From the NCBI GenBank assembly GCA_013122435.1, contig WYDT01000048.1, positions 1 through 53,260 of the forward strand: a DNA stretch of 53,260 nt, written 5' to 3'. The notes under the pieces are model-generated. The model searched no databases and was not told the origin of the DNA. It saw only the letters and a program-made list of their open reading frames with translations. The position numbers were made by a program, and so were the translations under genes. This document shows, in pieces, positions 9,901 to 18,531 of this stretch. The stretch comes from Chloroflexi bacterium AL-N1 (GTDB taxonomy: Bacteria > Chloroflexota > Chloroflexia > Chloroflexales > Roseiflexaceae). The stretch's first letter is position 1; each line of letters opens with the position of its first letter.

Positions 9901-12090
9901 GAGTGAATCGTAGTCGATCAATAATAACCCACATTGTTCAAGATTTGGCTGCATCAGACGCCAACCCCGCCGCAGATCTTCGTAGATACGATACTCGATC
10001 AAGTCATGGAGCGCCGCCCGGTTTTGTCTGGCCCGTGGCCCCACGATCACCTCTCTGGCATAGTCGGTCTCGGGCAGGTTGAGTTCCTCAACGGTACGCT
10101 GTGCGATGACTTCATGGTTGAGGCCGTCGGGGTCTTTGGCAACTGCACGATACAGGGCCGCACGGAGCAACGCGGTGCTCACAAAGTCGTTGAAGTGCCC
10201 AGCCTGGAGTGACGCATCCTGACGGTTATCAGTAAAACTCAGGAGCTTGCGGGCATTGTCATGCACGGCAGCGTCGGCGCGCATCTGAGTGATTGCTGAG
10301 AGTGTAAGTAGTGTGGTTGCTGTACTACGACCTTCGTTACTCAGACGTGCCAGTTTACTAAAGTCAGACTGACGTCTGGTGTAGACTTCACCGCATCGCA
10401 GACAAGTTAAGAAAGGGGCCGGAATAAACCAACAGCGCAACGAATCGTCTGATGGTGCAGTAAACGCGGTTCCATCTGTACGGACAAACAGTTTTCTGGG
10501 TTGGAAGGCGATATGCGATGGTTTTAGTTTGCGACCACTCTTGCGTTCATTAAACCAGGTTTCTGGTAGTAGATCGAGATGATCGTCGGGCCAGAAACCC
10601 TCTGGATCGGTCAACAGATATCCTGCTTGTGCGTCTTCATCACGGTCGAGTGGTAAGCGTGGAATAACACGATAGTTAGATTCATCCAGTGTGCAGTGGT
10701 AGTGCTCCTGTCCACAGACGCGGCAAAAAACCAGGGGGAAGAGCAGCGCTGATCCGTCACTGTTGGATTGGGAGGTGGCCTCCATCGGTGCATAGTGTTG
10801 CCCCTGCAGCGTCAGATAGCGCTGTTCGCTTGGTGCAATCGTAGCATACACCGAGCCACCCTGTGAGATAAATTGATGGAGTTTGAAGGCAAGCCCATGT
10901 TCACCATACATACGTTGCTGGCTGCCTTTTTGGAAGAGTTCTCGAAGCTTTCTGGAACACTCTTTAGCATCAATGCTTGTGATTGCAGCGAGTTGTTCTG
11001 CGCCACGCCACAGTGTGATTGGCTCACGGCGGCGCAGGCGACCATCATCGTCTTTGTGCAGACCAAAGGTTGTTTCAATCCAAGCCACTAATGGATTTTG
11101 GGCCATCTCGCCCCAACTCAGTGTATTGGGTAGTGGGGTTTCCATAGCCTCGCGTAGTTCCGTTAATGAAGGAGTACGGGGTTGTGAGACACTCCAACGC
11201 AGCGTCTCGTCGATTACATGCTCTGGCGCGACCGTCACCCCAAAGATCTTGCTGGCTACGTTGGCCACAGCGGCGCTGCGTTCGGTGCGTGAGGTACCAC
11301 TGGCCATGGTTGCACTGGTACCAATGCATTGCAGGTGTGGATTCCCGCAACGCTCGCGCAACCGCCGCATCAGCAATGCAACATCCGCACCCTGGCGGCC
11401 ACGATAGGTATGTAGCTCATCAAGCACTATAAACTGAATGGCGCTTTGACCTTTCTCGACAAAGATACGCTCCTCGGGACGGGTCAGCATCAGTTCAAGC
11501 ATCACATAGTTGGTTAGCAAGATATGGGGTGGGTTTTCACGGATGGTAGCTTTCTCCGTATCACTCTCCTGGCCTGTATAGCGCGCGCAGCGTACTGGAC
11601 AGTCCGTCAGGTTCTGGGTAAATCGTTGGAGTGCTTCGAGTTGTGAATTAATCAGTGCGTTCATGGGATACACAATGATAGCGCGCACGTTGGCTTGCTC
11701 AGGGTGATGGTTAAGCACATGATTGATAATCGGGATGAGGTAGGTCAGACTCTTCCCTGAGCCGGTCCCGGTCGTTACAATATAATGGTTGCCTGTGGCT
11801 GCAATATCGATGGCCGTGCGTTGGTGCTGATGGAGACGCAGCGTGTGCTGACCAAAGCGAAAGAGTGCTCCGCAACCTGGATGGAGCACCCCGCGTGTCG
11901 CTAGCTCGGCAACGGTCTCCGCAGACTCGTAGGCTGGGCTGAGTTGAAGCAATGGATCTGGCCATAGGACCTTGTTGGAGAGTTTTTCGTCAACAAATGC
12001 CTGTATCTTTGGATCAAGAATCGTCAGAAAACTACTGACATATGCCATGTAATCGCTGACAACCGTACGACCAAGTGTGAAAGCATCCAT
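6991..12090 (-). CDS. Giant SF2 DEAD-type helicase with zinc motifs and DUF1998 domain
   Basis: This 1699-aa superfamily 2 helicase is the first gene of the DISARM-like operon and presumably loads on or remodels foreign DNA. Motif I TTGTGSGKS is at 106-114, the DEAD-box variant DELH at 224-227 and motif III SAT at 259-261. Two cysteine pairs that look zinc-binding follow (C456/C459 and C563/C566). FTDNRQDAS starts near 619, motif V ELGIDIAD is at 971-978 and motif VI QRSGRAGRSG at 996-1005. The C-terminal third carries CHNCG and CERCN, then a DUF1998-type signature: EGGAG, a CxxxCxxC group, SYAN and a final HALLDR. Single-chain MrfA/YprA helicases share this order but are less than half as long. 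The size equals DrmA plus DrmB, so a fusion of those two DISARM subunits is possible. The start has only a weak ribosome site (GGCGAG) about 10 nt upstream. Confidence 0.85.
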   Translation of the reverse strand: MDAFTLGRTVVSDYMAYVSSFLTILDPKIQAFVDEKLSNKVLWPDPLLQLSPAYESAETVAELATRGVLHPGCGALFRFGQHTLRLHQHQRTAIDIAATGNHYIVTTGTGSGKSLTYLIPIINHVLNHHPEQANVRAIIVYPMNALINSQLEALQRFTQNLTDCPVRCARYTGQESDTEKATIRENPPHILLTNYVMLELMLTRPEERIFVEKGQSAIQFIVLDELHTYRGRQGADVALLMRRLRERCGNPHLQCIGTSATMASGTSRTERSAAVANVASKIFGVTVAPEHVIDETLRWSVSQPRTPSLTELREAMETPLPNTLSWGEMAQNPLVAWIETTFGLHKDDDGRLRRREPITLWRGAEQLAAITSIDAKECSRKLRELFQKGSQQRMYGEHGLAFKLHQFISQGGSVYATIAPSEQRYLTLQGQHYAPMEATSQSNSDGSALLFPLVFCRVCGQEHYHCTLDESNYRVIPRLPLDRDEDAQAGYLLTDPEGFWPDDHLDLLPETWFNERKSGRKLKPSHIAFQPRKLFVRTDGTAFTAPSDDSLRCWFIPAPFLTCLRCGEVYTRRQSDFSKLARLSNEGRSTATTLLTLSAITQMRADAAVHDNARKLLSFTDNRQDASLQAGHFNDFVSTALLRAALYRAVAKDPDGLNHEVIAQRTVEELNLPETDYAREVIVGPRARQNRAALHDLIEYRIYEDLRRGWRLMQPNLEQCGLLLIDYDSLKEVCDNDQLWSSYPLLQTTPPETRFTITRTVLDYMRRELAIDAECLRSDRQEALIRKVQSALKDPWAFDDNEQLRQAYRFVLPGVPSGDREQRSLGPNTSLGRYLRARQTWLTRTDPLSVDEYAKMMAALIETLRKTGYLVEVDGTSGQAVQLRADVLIWRLGDNTVLRDPIRTRRMNLSYEPTIKPNPFFAEFYKHTATSLVKTEGREHTGQVPQREREDREQRFREGELQALFCSPTMELGIDIADLNVVHLRNVPPTPANYAQRSGRAGRSGQAAFVATYCSVGSGHDQYFYRRPERMVSGVVVPPRFDLDNPDLIRAHVQAVWLAYTGLPLKRSMIDLLDTADPAHNYPLRDEIATSLRLNDMLRQQCLTTCRAILSTVEGEHERYNDEWLAPIIHEAATNFDRACDRWRDLYAAAEEQLQQARREIDERYTRGSNTPDARHARQRERESLRQKDLLCNTSTGRQDESDFYPYRYFASEGFLPGYNFPRLPIRAFLSTSIEEGVFLARPRFLALSEFGPRNIIYHEGRKYRIIRTIAPSGSIESRLVTAKLCHNCGFFHDGTNVTTISHCERCNVLFDADNSLTTNRLFEMTTMATQRIERITSEEEERTRQGYYITTHYRFDTTAGGTRLVHAHVQDRHNDPLLHLTFAAAATLWRINHRWRRSTTDGFTLDVRRGFWDKRPGDEADREMEAKEEQRLSGVRVMVRDTRNILLIRTAHPVEEGVLASLQYALQRGIEAVFQVEEQEIASERIGADTHRQILFWEASEGGAGVLARLANEPDALVKVAQTAQEICHLTTETSDEGKDCAKACYRCLLSYANQPDHALLDRFAVRDIVDELVQSITVGEQPTIDETAIQALSETTGGCGRVVAHLQVTGRRMPTAVFPNLVDVAIQPDLFYETPTGCICVFCDETPPTDDVVFLREDLIDLGYRIIVLQAADDLETQLARYPDVFGDITPTPDRNM

Positions 12091-12339
12091 AAATAATCTC
12101 GCCTGCTTAATTAGATAGGGTCAGGGTGTGTTTTTATCGCTCCCAGACATAATAGCCGATTATTTTTTACACAATCGATCTTTATATAATCTCATGGATT
12201 GCATACAAATGCCAGGTTTTTGGTAGAGCGTTTGTCGATTATAGCACAAAATTATTGGGAGATAGGATTAGGAGTGTAAGGGTTAAAAGAACGCCCCACC
12301 GCCCATCCCGCTCCCAGGCCCCAACGTCCAATTGCCCCC

Positions 12340-13812
12340 TCACCCCCAATAACTCTGCACCAACACAACCACGGTAAACACCATGGTGATCATCAGGAAG
12401 AAGGCCACCAAAGGCTGGAGATATTTTTGCCAGGATTTGAGGTGAAAACGCTGATTGAGTAGTAGTAGGGTAAAGACGGGTGCTAGTGGTGTAAAGTAAC
12501 GTCCATGGATGCCCCAGACCTCTGTTGCACCGACAGGATTCCACAGCAGATACCCGGCAGCGATAATCAACACAACATTGCCAACACCTGTTGCCCCAAT
12601 GACGAGCCGGTGCCAACGACTCAGCGTAACACTATCACGATGATTAAGCAGTGCCACACCAACAATCATCAGGCCGTAGAGACCAATAAACCAGAGCGGC
12701 ATGCGCGTCCGCCATCCCAGTGATCCCGTTGCATAGGCAAAATGTGCTGGCCCCAACGTGATGAGGTGTTCGGCAACAACATGTGTAAATGTGAGCGGGT
12801 TAGTAAGCATAAATGTGAGTTGTGCCTGTGTATCGAACTCTACCACAGTTGAACTGGTAGTACGTGCTTCAACCGGTGTATACGACTGTTGTGATACTGC
12901 TGACCAGCCAAGCGATACCGCAGTGCAGATAGTCACCAGTGCCACAAATAAACCAAGATAGGTAACCCACCCACCTACTTTCTGTCGAGGTATCAAAAAG
13001 TAGAGTGCCACAATCGCAATATACGCCTGTTTGGAGAGTGCAACCAGCACTGCGACCACGATAAGTCCGATGATGGCCTTTCTGGATAGCCTTGCTTGTG
13101 CATCGAAAGCGTAGTACAAAAACAGCGCAATGAGGAGCATCGAGAAACTGTTGGTAAGCGCATCTGCCGAAAGCGATGCTCGTTTGACAAGTAGCATTGG
13201 TGTGAGTGCCAACAGCACCAAAACCCATTTAGCAACCGGTATGATTTTGATAGCGTAATAGACCACCAGCGTAGCAGCCACCAGCGTAAGAACGCGCGCA
13301 GCGTACATCAATGTCAATGGTGACAGGTTGAGAGTGCGTCCAAGCGCAATCGCTATTGCTTGTGGCACATACGGTATTGGTGAGAACAGGGCCGTATTGC
13401 GAAAATCAACAAACGCCTCGTTACTACGGTTGAGTGGAATTGCAAACAACCGAATTACATCCTGAACGGTTTGTTTGCCTTTCTGTTCAGGTGAGATATC
13501 CCCCTGAACAATATTCGTCAGTAGAATGGCATTGGTTGGGATCTGCCCACCTGTTTGTCCATTCTGCTTCTGAGCTACCACCGCACCTCTCGAAAGTTGG
13601 TAAGAGCGAAAAAAGTGATCGGCTTCATCAGCACCATGAAAAGGTGGCATCACAAAGACACAGATCAGGCCAACGACCAGCGCCAGCCAGAGAAACAGCA
13701 GATGAGGTGTGCTGACTACGCGAAGTATATAGTGTAGCAAGGCTTGCCAGTACTGGTGAACGTTTTCTGCAAGGGTATGTGGAAGTTTATGAGGATATGA
13801 TGATGTTGACAT
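12340..13812 (-). CDS. DUF2142 polytopic membrane protein
   Basis: This 490-aa integral membrane protein matches the DUF2142 family, often found in surface-polysaccharide clusters and suspected to act as a membrane glycosyltransferase or in glycan assembly. After a short cytoplasmic N-terminus and a first membrane segment it has the family signature PPFHGADEADHFFRSYQLS (about 57-75), with acidic residues in the first extracytoplasmic loop as in GT-C enzymes. About eleven further hydrophobic segments follow. The ATG is preceded by GAGAGG at suitable spacing. It is the last gene of the minus-strand glycan cluster and lies 24 nt beyond the stop of the next GT2 gene. The exact reaction is not known. 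Confidence 0.82.
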   Translation of the reverse strand: MSTSSYPHKLPHTLAENVHQYWQALLHYILRVVSTPHLLFLWLALVVGLICVFVMPPFHGADEADHFFRSYQLSRGAVVAQKQNGQTGGQIPTNAILLTNIVQGDISPEQKGKQTVQDVIRLFAIPLNRSNEAFVDFRNTALFSPIPYVPQAIAIALGRTLNLSPLTLMYAARVLTLVAATLVVYYAIKIIPVAKWVLVLLALTPMLLVKRASLSADALTNSFSMLLIALFLYYAFDAQARLSRKAIIGLIVVAVLVALSKQAYIAIVALYFLIPRQKVGGWVTYLGLFVALVTICTAVSLGWSAVSQQSYTPVEARTTSSTVVEFDTQAQLTFMLTNPLTFTHVVAEHLITLGPAHFAYATGSLGWRTRMPLWFIGLYGLMIVGVALLNHRDSVTLSRWHRLVIGATGVGNVVLIIAAGYLLWNPVGATEVWGIHGRYFTPLAPVFTLLLLNQRFHLKSWQKYLQPLVAFFLMITMVFTVVVLVQSYWG

Positions 13813-13836
13813 GTAAACCTCTCTGTTGCTATTGGT

Positions 13837-14742
13837 TTACGATCCCATTTTTGATGCTAATCGTGCACGTTCCCAGAAGAACCCCAGCGCATTTGCCCCT
13901 TGCGAGAGACCCAGCAGTACTGCCAGTGGTACCGTGCGGTGAGGGCGTTCCTGGCTAAAGGGGAAGCGCAACAGGCCGAGATAAAATGTGGTTGATTCAA
14001 CCTTGATCTGTCCCTGACTCCGTCGCGCTCGTCCACGATGGAACCGATAGGCACCACGGCCATAGGTAAGGTGTTGTCGCCAGAAGCTACGGAGTGTCAT
14101 CCGGTGTGTGTGGTAGATGACGGCATTCGCTGCGTAGATCATTGGGGAACCGTGTTGTATCCAGCGGTCGCAGAAATCACGATCTTCGGCTGCCGCCCGT
14201 GGATACGATGTGTCAAACCCGTTGATAGCATGAAAATAGTCGGCAGAGAGGGCTATGTTGTTGGAAGTAAAAAACATTGTCTGTCGATCTTCAGCGGTGT
14301 TGTAGTACGAGTAAAGATACGACACGAGCAACTGACTAGCGGACGCGCAAAGGTTGTCGGGAATGGCATTGATGGTATGGCCACCCACCAGTGCATCTGG
14401 CATGTCGGTGAGTTGTGCCGCGAGAACGTTAAGCCAATCGTTGCGTGGCTGGCAGTCATCGTCGGTAAAGGCGATATACTGCCCACGGGCCTTTGCAGCA
14501 CCCGTGTTCCGTGCAGCAGCCGGTCCACTGCGAGGCTGTCGATGCAGCGTAATCGTGAGATAGTCGCTAAATGGTGCCACCACTGGTTCAAGTGACTCAG
14601 GACTTCCATCATCTACAACCACTACCTCAAAACAATCTCGTGGATAATCCAGTCGGGTTAGCGCTGTGAGGCAGGCACTTAACTGTTTGGGTCGTGCGTG
14701 TGTTGGAATGACGATTGAGAAAAGTGGTAGTTGTGGATTCAT
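13837..14742 (-). CDS. Family 2 glycosyltransferase
   Basis: This 301-aa GT-A fold glycosyltransferase opens with FSIVIPTHARPKQL. It has the nucleotide-binding VVVDDGSPE near 41-49 and an acidic metal-binding AFTDDDCQPRNDWL near 92-105. A basic, weakly hydrophobic C-terminus may sit at the membrane. It probably adds one sugar from a nucleotide donor to a lipid-linked glycan. Its start overlaps the stop of the flippase gene (ATGA), and its ribosome site GAGGTC lies inside the flippase's last codons, so the two are translationally coupled. Donor and acceptor cannot be read from the sequence. Confidence 0.88.
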   Translation of the reverse strand: MNPQLPLFSIVIPTHARPKQLSACLTALTRLDYPRDCFEVVVVDDGSPESLEPVVAPFSDYLTITLHRQPRSGPAAARNTGAAKARGQYIAFTDDDCQPRNDWLNVLAAQLTDMPDALVGGHTINAIPDNLCASASQLLVSYLYSYYNTAEDRQTMFFTSNNIALSADYFHAINGFDTSYPRAAAEDRDFCDRWIQHGSPMIYAANAVIYHTHRMTLRSFWRQHLTYGRGAYRFHRGRARRSQGQIKVESTTFYLGLLRFPFSQERPHRTVPLAVLLGLSQGANALGFFWERARLASKMGS

Positions 14743-16217
14743 ATGACCTCACGTTGTGATTGGTTGCGTTTGAGCGAACGACGCAGAAACGATACGATGA
14801 TGCTTTTTTCGGCTGAACTGAATTCGCCAAGCAGCAGAAACATAAGTGGGATGGTCAGGCTGATGAGCGTTAATTCCAGCAAGACCAGGGCGTGTGGCAG
14901 TGACCAGAGCAACGCCAACCCATAAGCCACTCCATAGATAAGGATGCTGCGTAATAGGGTCGTGAATGGCGGCAAGATCTGCCACAGTCGCTGCACAACG
15001 ATAATTGCTACGAGTGCGCCGATCAGCGCGCAGATCGTTGTCACCGTTGCTGCTCCCGTAAGCCCAAATTGTGGGATGATGGCGATGTGGCCAATAATCG
15101 CACACACCAGCATTGGTGCTGCCAATCTGACAGTCCACTCTGCTTTGCCAGCGGCGGTCATGATGGCCGTGGTGACGGAAATCATCACCAGCATAAGTGC
15201 ACCAAAGATTAGGATAGCAAGCAGGGGCGCTGCGGCGGCGAAAGCTTCACCATAGATAAACTGAATAAGTTCTGGGGATGTTCCTGCAACCAGCCCTGCG
15301 AAGGGAATCAGCAGGAGCACGATCCGCATGGCGTTGCGCCCAAGCTGGTGTGCATCCGCGACAGCGCCTGCGCGAAGGGTACGTGTGAGGGTCGAGAGTA
15401 GCAATGGCGAAAACGAGAGTGCAAAAATCCCTGGCACCAGTGCCAGATTCTGGGTTGCGCCATAGATACCGGCCTCTTCGGTGGTGCCACCAAGTATTTT
15501 GAGTGCAAACAGGTCGACTTTGTCGTAAAAACGCATGACCAGTGCAAAGAGAAAGAGTGGCACAGCGATGTTCCAGAGTTGTCGTAGTGGCACCGTTGTT
15601 CCACGTATCACCGGCGGGCGCGCATAAAAACGGCAAATGGCCAGTTGCACTATTGATGCGCCGATGCTTCCCAGAATAGCCCCGTTGATCGATAGACCCA
15701 GACTCACCAACAGCAGGATTAAGATCAGTCGTGTCGTCCAGCGTCCGGCAGCGCTCAACGCCCGTGGCACAAAATCCCCTCGCCCCACCAGGATGTCGCG
15801 GTGGCCGTGGGCCAGGCTGAAAATGGGGAGATCGAGGGCAAAGAGGCGCAGGTATGCGGCCAGGGCCGGTTCATTCATGAGATTGGCGATCGGTGTGGCT
15901 AGTAGCCAGATCAACACCATCGCGCTGGTAGAGACCAGCAAATGGAGCCGGATCACCGTTGTACCAATTGGTTGCCAGTCGTCCGTACTACTCACAAGTT
16001 GAACAGTGGTGCGGGCAAAGGCCGAGGTGATGCTCCACTGAATCCACGCAATAAAGGTCGCCGTTAGCGTGAACAGGCCGTAGTCGGCAGGGCCAAGCTG
16101 ACGCGTCAGAAAGATCGCCGTGATCAATCCGGTTGGAATGATGAGTGCTTCGGCAAGGAAAACATAGATAGAGCTACCTAACCCTTGTTGTTTGTGTTGC
16201 GTGGGCGACTCGCTCAT
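14739..16217 (-). CDS. Wzx-type oligosaccharide flippase (MOP superfamily)
   Basis: This 492-aa protein has about fourteen hydrophobic segments and the polysaccharide-transporter N-terminal pattern (GLGSSIYVFLAEALIIPTG, then FLTRQLGPADYGLFTL). That places it with Wzx/RfbX-type flippases that move lipid-linked oligosaccharide units across the cytoplasmic membrane. The length is normal for the family. It sits between two GT2 genes, with 2 nt to the upstream gene and a 4-nt overlap with the downstream one. Together with the neighbouring transferases this points to a Wzx-dependent route for building a surface glycan. No Wzy polymerase is obvious in the window, although the DUF2142 and GT39 proteins are polytopic. 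Confidence 0.87.
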   Translation of the reverse strand: MSESPTQHKQQGLGSSIYVFLAEALIIPTGLITAIFLTRQLGPADYGLFTLTATFIAWIQWSITSAFARTTVQLVSSTDDWQPIGTTVIRLHLLVSTSAMVLIWLLATPIANLMNEPALAAYLRLFALDLPIFSLAHGHRDILVGRGDFVPRALSAAGRWTTRLILILLLVSLGLSINGAILGSIGASIVQLAICRFYARPPVIRGTTVPLRQLWNIAVPLFLFALVMRFYDKVDLFALKILGGTTEEAGIYGATQNLALVPGIFALSFSPLLLSTLTRTLRAGAVADAHQLGRNAMRIVLLLIPFAGLVAGTSPELIQFIYGEAFAAAAPLLAILIFGALMLVMISVTTAIMTAAGKAEWTVRLAAPMLVCAIIGHIAIIPQFGLTGAATVTTICALIGALVAIIVVQRLWQILPPFTTLLRSILIYGVAYGLALLWSLPHALVLLELTLISLTIPLMFLLLGEFSSAEKSIIVSFLRRSLKRNQSQREVI

Positions 16218-16219
16218 TT

Positions 16220-17197
16220 TCAGACCTGTGATAGTGCGATCAGGTCGCGTTGAGTGATTTGTCGCATCCGATCAAATTCAAAGTTAGCCAGTCGTTCGCG
16301 GGTGTGTCCTTCTCCCAGAATGTAACCTGCAACTTCGCCGACGCTATGAATAAACAGTGCCAGCAGAAGAATCGGAAGAAGCTGGGGAAACAGTTCACTC
16401 TGTCGTCCTGAAGCTCGCAAAAATCGCAGGAGTTGCGGGAGCCGCATCAATGGGATTAGCGGTGCCCCTGTAATGTAGATGGTGCGCCGTAGGGGTGACC
16501 AGTTCTCACCTTTGGCACGCACTGCTGCAAACAGGCGGCCTGCGTTGAAGCGGAGCGGTATCCAGGCGGTTGCACGAGTCGGGTTGAGATGATACGCACG
16601 GGCCTCGGCTGCCAGATAGAGTTGATGGCCTTTGTGGCGGAGATCGGTATGAAGACTGCCCTCGCGCCCCATAATCGTGTTGAGTTGATCGCCATACTGG
16701 AGCAGTAGATCACGTTTGTACGAACTGTTGTGGCCGGGGACATCATCAATGACGCGCGATGTGGTCGGGTCGAGCCAGTGGCCATAGGCGATGAGGAGAT
16801 TGGCCCAGCTTACCAGTCCTAGCGGGTTGGCGTTGCCAATGGCTGGGCCGACTGCTGCCCATGGCCCACAGTGTGCCTCGATGAGCGCCGCTGCCCAGTC
16901 TGGATCCGGGTAGCAGTGGTCTTCGGCAAAGGCCACAATCGGAGCGGTGGCGGCACGCACCCCGGCGGCTTTGGCAAAGCCCAAGGTCTGACGCGTACCC
17001 GTCTCGATCACCAGCACATGCCCAAGGCCATGACGATCAGTCTCGTCAAAGCCAAGTTTGGCCAGCGATGGTGCAACAATGACCAACTCAATCTGATCAC
17101 TCACCGTTTGAGCACGGAGATGTTGTACGGTTTTTCGTAATGTATCGTAGTGATGTGGTGTAACCAGTACCACTGAGAGTGCAAATGTGTCTGACAC
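16220..17197 (-). CDS. Family 2 glycosyltransferase with C-terminal membrane segment
   Basis: This 325-aa GT2 protein begins LSVVLVTPHHYDTLRKTV. The region normally holding the DxD motif reads VAFAEDHCYPDPDWAAAL (about 89-106), which suits metal-dependent sugar transfer. A hydrophobic stretch (LLPILLLALFIHSVGEVAGYIL) near 272-293 probably anchors it at the membrane beside its lipid-linked acceptor. Translation appears to start at GTG (17195-17197), with GAAAGG upstream; no better ATG exists in frame. The stop lies 2 nt before the flippase start, so the genes are in one operon. The sugar specificity is unknown. Confidence 0.84.
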   Translation of the reverse strand: MSDTFALSVVLVTPHHYDTLRKTVQHLRAQTVSDQIELVIVAPSLAKLGFDETDRHGLGHVLVIETGTRQTLGFAKAAGVRAATAPIVAFAEDHCYPDPDWAAALIEAHCGPWAAVGPAIGNANPLGLVSWANLLIAYGHWLDPTTSRVIDDVPGHNSSYKRDLLLQYGDQLNTIMGREGSLHTDLRHKGHQLYLAAEARAYHLNPTRATAWIPLRFNAGRLFAAVRAKGENWSPLRRTIYITGAPLIPLMRLPQLLRFLRASGRQSELFPQLLPILLLALFIHSVGEVAGYILGEGHTRERLANFEFDRMRQITQRDLIALSQV

Positions 17198-17281
17198 GTA
17201 AGAATGGCCTTTCTAGATTATTGTAGACATCGCCTACTGTTTGAGCGGCGGGTGAAGTCCAGATAACATGATTAGCATCAA

Positions 17282-18496
17282 TTATCTTGCTGGCTTCGGA
17301 GCAATGCCAGCAGTGTACTTCTTCTGAGATAACATTTCGTATCGCTCTAAAAACTGATCAGCATTACGTATTTCGTTGAAGTTGGTCATGGCAACAGTGT
17401 GACCATTACGACCCATCTGCTCTGCCTGATCATGGCTGCCTAGCAGTTTGTGCAAGGCGTTGGCTAGTTTTTCTTCATTGTCTGGTGGCACAAGATATCC
17501 AGTGTGATCCTCTTGTATAATTTCGACCAATCCCCCGGTGTTGCTTGCAACGACTGCTGTGCCACGCATCGCTGCCTCTGCTGCCACAATGCCAAATGGC
17601 TCATCCCAGCGTGATGGCACGACCTGAACCCATGCGCTTGCAAAGGCCCGTTCCAAATCATCGCGTGACAGGCGGCCAAGCAAACTGATCTGTTGATGGA
17701 GCCCTTGTGCGTCGATCAGTGCCTGCAACGTTGCGTATTCAGGACCCTCGCCAGCAATAAGTAGTTGTGCGTCGGGGATGTGTTGAGCGACCTCGCCAAA
17801 CGCACGAATGAGTGTATCAATGCCCTTCTCCCAGACCAATCGCCCGGCAAATACGGCTGTTGGTCGCGTTGCCAGAGGCACTAATTCGGTGCGTGGTGTC
17901 ACGCCATTCCAGATAATATCAACGGGCTCGATACCTTCTGCCAGCAGATGATGTTTGGTAGTTGTACTATTGGCCACGATGAGATCGAATACGTGTTGCC
18001 ACTGGCGCCACAACTGCATTTGCAGCATCAGCGGTGCCCAATCGTGTAGTGGCAGACAGCCATTGCTGTAGCAGGCTTTCCCATAATGCACCTGACAGGG
18101 AGTGCCGTTGGGCAGCATTTTAGTTCCGGTCGGACACACTGGCCGATACCAGACTACGTGACACAAGCTGGGTATGTTTCGCAGTAGTGGTAGAATCAGC
18201 GGCGAGAGCTGGGTCAGGAAGATTTTGACATGCACGACATTTGGTTGAAAATCGTTCAGAACCTGTCGCAGCCGTTGCCATGCCCACGGGTTAGCTGTCT
18301 GGAGCAGCGTGCGAAATCGTGATGTGGTGCCAAAGCACTCATAATCGGCAGCACTCGCCACCTCGGTAGGACGAGCACTGCTGGTGAACAAGCGCACATC
18401 GTGACCACGGTTGCGTAGCTCTTTCTGCAAACCGATAAACTGAACTTCGGCCCCGCCGGTGGGTGTTCCATAATCATTGATAAGCAAAATACGCAT
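17282..18496 (-). CDS. Family 4 glycosyltransferase
   Basis: This 404-aa GT-B fold enzyme of the GT4 type is a retaining transferase using a nucleotide-activated sugar. The N-terminal acceptor domain starts MRILLINDYGTPTGGAEVQF. The C-terminal donor domain contains AGRLVWEKGIDTLIRAF near 217-233 and the EPFGIVAAE signature (E-x7-E type) near 298-306, followed by ASNTGGLVEII. Family length is normal and no membrane segment is evident. It lies 35 nt after the Gfo/Idh/MocA gene on the same strand and 84 nt before the next GT2 gene, inside the same cluster. The ribosome site (GGAAA) is modest. Confidence 0.9.
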   Translation of the reverse strand: MRILLINDYGTPTGGAEVQFIGLQKELRNRGHDVRLFTSSARPTEVASAADYECFGTTSRFRTLLQTANPWAWQRLRQVLNDFQPNVVHVKIFLTQLSPLILPLLRNIPSLCHVVWYRPVCPTGTKMLPNGTPCQVHYGKACYSNGCLPLHDWAPLMLQMQLWRQWQHVFDLIVANSTTTKHHLLAEGIEPVDIIWNGVTPRTELVPLATRPTAVFAGRLVWEKGIDTLIRAFGEVAQHIPDAQLLIAGEGPEYATLQALIDAQGLHQQISLLGRLSRDDLERAFASAWVQVVPSRWDEPFGIVAAEAAMRGTAVVASNTGGLVEIIQEDHTGYLVPPDNEEKLANALHKLLGSHDQAEQMGRNGHTVAMTNFNEIRNADQFLERYEMLSQKKYTAGIAPKPAR

Positions 18497-18531
18497 AGTG
18501 TTTCCAGGTGTGCTGACTGGCGATTACGTGT

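Noticed and set aside
12292..12302. CGCCCCACCGC shared with the end of the 8-bp array (77-87)
   Set aside because: An 11-nt GC-rich match is too short to claim a repeated element bracketing the defence operon, though it may be worth a genome-wide count.
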